Assembly (NCBI GenBank): GCA_028023455.1
Contig: JAQFVV010012513.1
Coordinates: forward strand, 1,996,001-2,060,000
DNA from: Epiperipatus broadwayi
Taxonomy: Eukaryota > Onychophora > Udeonychophora > Euonychophora > Peripatidae
Length of the DNA: 64,000 nucleotides
Direction: 5' to 3'
Each line of letters begins with the position of its first letter. The stretch's first letter is position 1. The translations under genes were made by a program, and so were the position numbers. Of the stretch, positions 59,697-64,000 are shown piece by piece. The notes below the pieces were generated by a model. It worked only from the letters and a program-made list of their open reading frames with translations, was not told the DNA's origin and searched no databases.

Positions 59697-60105
59697 ATAC
59701 ATAATCATAATCGCCCTAACTTCACAACCCAATCACACTAGCACTAGACAAGAAAATAAACTCTAAAACACTACCAATGGTTTCATTGCTGAGGCAGACT
59801 TATCAAGTGTAAAGGACTACAAAACAACATATTTAAACAAAACATTACTCCCATTTACTTTACATACACCCTTAATATTAAAATAACTTTTAAATAATTT
59901 AACAGCTTCAGAGTCATTAAGAGTGTATGGGAAGTATGTGGAATTGTGGGTAATGTTTTAGCTTAAATATGTTGTTCTTTTGTAGTTCTTTACACTTGAG
60001 AAGTTGTCTTGGTAACAGTAAAACATTGGTTGTGTTTTAGAGTTTATTTTCTTTGCTAGTCTGGTTGAGTTGTGAATTTGGGATAATTTTGAATATGTAT
60101 TGACT
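59697..60105. mobile_element. Two Penelope-like 3' ends in inverted orientation
   Basis: 59697-59910 (minus) and about 59920-60105 (plus) both match the 3' UTR of the fragment at 11560-11740. Shared words are AACCAATGGTTT-like centres, ATAAACTCTAAAACAC / GTGTTTTAGAGTTTAT, and the segment TACACCCTTAATATTAAAATAACTTTTAAAT. The arms meet near 59915. No protein-coding part remains in either. Confidence 0.6.
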
Positions 60106-61885
60106 AGTTTAGTTTCATTCTTCTAATGTTTAGTTATGCATATCTATTTTCTCACAATAATAAAAACTGGAATCTAATTTTAAAGTTAATTTGAATATTG
60201 ACTTATTTGTTACTGACTATGTTTCAAGAAATGTAATCTTGGTGATGTGAACATTTTCAGTACTTTGTTTTCTGCAGATTCGCTTAGATTAAATTAATTT
60301 TAGTAGAAGCTAAGTATTAACTAAAGATTATTGGATGCATTTAACTAAAATAAAAATTTATTACAAATGTGAGTTAAGAAATTTGTTAATAATGAATAAG
60401 TAAAAAAAATGTTTTACATCAATTAATATTTGTTACCATTATTGACAATCTGTGAATGTAAAAAAATTTTTTTTAAAAAAAAAAGGTTAAAAGTAAATTA
60501 AATTTTATTAACTAATTTCAAGTGTTTTATTGCAGTGAGCTGTTATTTGGAAAATTGAATTTCTTTAGTTTTTAATTTATTTTCATAGTGTATGTTCAAA
60601 TTTTGAAGTAGGTGTCTTTCCAACTGTTTAGCATTCGTATTTTTTTTGTACTTATTATAGACTTTCTACGTTTTAAAAAGCAAAAAATAAAAGCTTTTTT
60701 ATTGTATAATTCAAAATTATAATTATATATTTTTTTATTCATTAGTTAATATATTTACATTTTGTACAGATATTATTTATAAACATATTTCGCTGTTGTG
60801 CAAAATAAATTAGGGCTTTGATATTTGTTCTATATGCACTTTGTTGTAATAGATGTATTTTTTAATATAATAATTATTCTAAGAGACACCAAATTATTTT
60901 CTAAAGTTAGCGTCCATCAGAGTCAAACAAAAAATTTCCATATGCAATATTTACTTTGACACCTGATTTTTAACGCAACAACTTCCGACACACTAACATG
61001 CTACCACCAATTATCAGAAGCACTACTAAGAATAACATTGTTTTGCTTATTTTTTGCAAAAATATAACATATATTATTAAATGTATTTCCATATACCAGT
61101 AATTTTAAGATTATTACAGGTTCTATTTTTATCCTAAGTATAATCTTTATTTTTCTGAAATGTCTTCTGATATTTAAATACCTATTTTAGTTCTGTTCTG
61201 CAAACTACTCTGATAAATTAATCTCTACAGGACTAACGAACTTAATCTGAAAAAGAACCTTTAATTTTATCATTCTAATAATTTGAACAAGTTTGTAAAT
61301 AAATTATAGCTTACAAAACGTACGATGCTAAAAATATAATCTTTATTATACAGTATATAAATTAAAAATATAATCTTATTCACAGAAAAACAAAACATTA
61401 CTGTGATAATTTGCAAGCCCGATTCTCAAAGAATAGTCCAATATAGAAATACAACTAAAACACCATCATCACAAACCTTCAAGAAACCACAATTATTCCC
61501 AATAATTTTGCAAATAATGTCTCTTTCTTATATCAATGTCAATCCAGTTATGAAATAAAAATATATTTTAATTATCTGCTAAATACTTTGGCATCGATAT
61601 AATAAAATGGGTGATATTTACAAGTTTGTTGCAAATGTTTCTCTAAGATCTTGATCTGGGAATGAATGTAGTAATGTTTTTGGACCTAGTTATCTTATGA
61701 CTAAATTTGATTTTAACATATATGCAACTTGCAGTATGAATAGAGTTTGAAGCAAAATTATATTATTTTCTATCATAATTATGTTTTTAAATTGCTAATA
61801 ATTATTATTTATTTTAGATTAATTCACTGTTATAGAGTTAATACAATATATATTATTTCTACATGTTAGGCACACTAAATATGAA
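60106..61885. other. A+T-rich sequence, nothing recognised
   Basis: No gene, RNA or shared repeat recognised in about 1.8 kb. Confidence 0.5.
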
Positions 61886-62034
61886 AAGCTTCAGAATAGA
61901 TGTATCTTAAAACTTGAGCTAAGTGTTTTCCATATATTAATTGTAATATCATACTCATAGTAGTGATTATAATATCATAATTAAGATATCAAAAGTGCTT
62001 AGCTCAAGTTTTGAGATACTACTCTGAAACTGTT
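61886..62034. repeat. Inverted repeat, arms about 50 bp
   Basis: CTTCAGAATAGATGTATCTT..AAAACTTGAGCTAAGTG at the left is mirrored by CTTAGCTCAAGTTTTGAGAT..ACTACTCTGAA at the right; the spacer is A+T-rich. Confidence 0.8.
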
Positions 62035-62464
62035 TTTATTTAGTATATCTACCACTTGGAATTAGTTACAGTTCATCTAAGAAATTTTATCAACTTATGT
62101 ATATTACAACAATAAATTTAATATATATGAGTATTTAACACTTACTTATTTTTCAATATTTTTTTTTTCATCAGTAAAAAAAAATTCTATCAACATGAGA
62201 AAGATATGACATATTACATGATTAGGTAGTTAGCAACATGTTCCTCGGGTTTAAGTATAAAATTATTTAATTAATTGGTAAAATAGTATTTAATTTTTCT
62301 ATGCATTCTATTTATATTAAAAATGGGTCTGAAATTAGTTAAATATTTTATTTCTCTTTCCATATCATAATATAAATATTCTAAACAATTTTTAACATAA
62401 TTATCAACCCTTTTTATTAATAATATGCTTATTTTGATATGTATTATAAATTTTAATTGTTACA
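62035..62464. other. A+T-rich spacer
   Basis: Nothing recognised. Confidence 0.4.
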
Positions 62465-62650
62465 TGTTCATTTACCATTGTCAAACTCCCTCCACTCACA
62501 ACTTTGATGCCATCCATTTTAGATAAATACACTAATGATTATTACTAATCATTTTCAACACTAGGGATTATCTCTAGCACAGATATAATAAACTTTAAAT
62601 CTCAGTTAAATATTAATATATCTGATTTTTTAAATTTACACACACAGAGT
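62465..62650 (+). repeat. Family W interspersed repeat
   Basis: CTCCCTCCACTCACAACTTT, TTTTAGATAAATACACTAAT, GGGATTATCTCTAGCACAGA and AATATTAATATATCTGATTT give the clearest version together with 28100-28320. Confidence 0.6.
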
Positions 62651-63647
62651 TATTCACCTTTCTCTGTCCTGTAATGTTGACAGAAAAGAGAGAAAAATAT
62701 AAAATCAGATAAATAATTCTGTTTATTCTCTTTCTTCAATAATTTTAATTAATTACCAGTTGTTTTTAATTTTTTTTTTTAAAAGGACTAAGATAAAATA
62801 TTTTTTTAAATTAATTTTTACTTTAAAAAAGAAAGTTTTGTTTTCAATAGTATTTTTTTTTAAAAAAAATAAGATTTTAATTCTTTTGGTAAATTTTATT
62901 TTTAATTAATCAGAGTTGTTTTTTTCTTTTCTATTTATCTCTCTTCAATGAAAAATTCAACTCAGTATAATTAACTGATTATCTTGTTTTCATTTTGCTA
63001 TAAAACTTTTTTTTAATTATAAAGTAATGTCAAGGATTTTATGATATTAATTTAAGTTCTTGACTTGTTTTTAACGTCAAAGTTAAGAAGAGAAATAACT
63101 GAACAATTATATTTATAAAAAATTATCTAGTTGGTTGTTATAAAAATGATCATATTGAAGTTATATTGTGATTGGCTTGTAAGGAAGCTTGTTCTAAAAT
63201 ATAATAGGCATGTAAAAAAATCAGAAGACCCTAATGGTCTGGTAAATAGAGATTCCTAACAGAGTTGAAGGGAGAGCAGTCAAAATTTAAATCCCACTGC
63301 TAAAAAAATTGAAAAAGCAGGTCTTAACCAAGATATTGCATAGAATAATAGAAGTTTTAGCCAAGCTATTAGCATACTATCATTAGTTTGTCATAATATG
63401 GTTTCTGCAATGAAAATCATGTGCTAAAATCAGCTAAAATTACCATCATCTTCCTCCAAGTAACCTGCTTTTACTGAAATAAAAATATAGAGGTGAAGAA
63501 GTTAATCACTAAAGTAATCTTCAACCTTGTCTGTCATCAAGGACATGAGTCTCTGTCTGGGTCTCACTTGGGAAATTTATTTTAAAAATGGATAAAACTG
63601 CTGTTGTTAACCTGGAAATACAATACTGCACACCAAAAATTAATCAT
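62651..63647. other. A+T-rich sequence, nothing recognised
   Basis: Oligo-A and oligo-T runs at 62770-62870. No gene seen. Confidence 0.45.
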
Positions 63648-63775
63648 CACATGATCATTATCTCACACTAGCACATAATTGCTATTAAACAAGACAAAAC
63701 TCTCCATACAATAGTGCCACCCTGTGCTAACCAGAGTAATCAATGGATTCCAGAAGGCTTGTTCATATATAGAAA
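63648..63775 (-). mobile_element. Family X retroposon, truncated
   Basis: CATCACATGATCATTATCTC, AAACAAGACAAAACTCTCCA and GTGCCACCCTGTGCTAACCA followed by GGATTCCAGAAGGCTTGT match the left half of the copy at 9131-9462; the mirrored half is missing. Confidence 0.7.
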
Positions 63776-64000
63776 CCTTCAATAAAAAAACCCAATTGGA
63801 AAATGTGGAAATTATAATTGGCAAGAATTCCACAGAAAGAAAATTAAACCAGGTTCAAATGTATTTTTGTGTGCACATTATATCTTTATTAATAATATTT
63901 TTATATAAAAATATTTTTTGTAAAAATTGATAATTTTAAATATTTTCATTAAGTAAATGTTTTCAAATTATAAAATATATATACTTTTTGATCCATACAA
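63776..64000. other. A+T-rich window edge
   Basis: Nothing recognised; runs off the window. Confidence 0.4.

Overview
This window looks like gene-poor, A+T-rich nuclear DNA from an animal, roughly three quarters A+T by eye. It has no operons, no bacterial-type gene packing and no long open frame outside simple repeats. It carries a typical invertebrate repeat load: 5'-truncated RTE-type and other LINEs, a Penelope-like element with a decayed GIY-YIG domain, very short tRNA-Gly-derived SINEs, a hammerhead-bearing repeat, foldback elements, a 336-bp tandem satellite and long (ATCT)n and (TA)n tracts. I cannot name the species; an invertebrate, for example a mollusc, arthropod or cnidarian, is an inference. 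I found no complete host gene. The best host-coding hint is a lysine-rich 115-codon frame preceded by an acceptor-like site at 53.7-54.06 kb on the minus strand.

Layout. 0-9 kb: two tail-to-tail RTE 3' ends, a small TIR element with telomere-like sequence, several long inverted repeats including a 200-bp near-perfect palindrome, and a tandem duplication split by a SINE. 9-13 kb: a foldback retroposon (family X), a repeat of family U, an (ATCT)n tract, a Penelope-like fragment, another palindrome and an RTE tail. 13-20 kb: SINEs with clear target-site duplications and a 134-bp tRNA-like tandem repeat. 20-25.4 kb: a truncated LINE interrupted by two (TA)n tracts, then copies of X, Z and RTE and a large foldback. 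26-31 kb: small tandem duplications and the 336-bp satellite. 31-38 kb: two family Z copies, one with an apparently intact hammerhead core, an RTE 5' end, a SINE and a further X copy. 39-42.3 kb: a long decayed RTE copy with a U element inserted in its 5' region. 42.6-43.7 kb: a 1.1-kb (ATCT)n array. 44-50.5 kb: a second TIR element, SINEs, an inverted Z pair and a diverged relative of the satellite. 50.5-64 kb: mostly unrecognised A+T-rich sequence with a candidate exon, inverted Penelope-like 3' ends and old X, T and W copies.

How the parts relate. The intact-looking activities are RNA- and retrotransposition-related. RTE-type LINEs are a plausible source of enzyme for the SINEs, which carry A- or AT-rich tails and 12-16-bp duplications. 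Family X also has 11-17-bp duplications although it folds like a DNA-transposon hairpin. Family Z carries a hammerhead ribozyme motif and, like X and the Penelope-like tails, repeatedly occurs as inverted pairs. Family letters (Q, R, T, U, V, W, X, Y, Z) are my own labels for sequences that recur within the window; no database was consulted.
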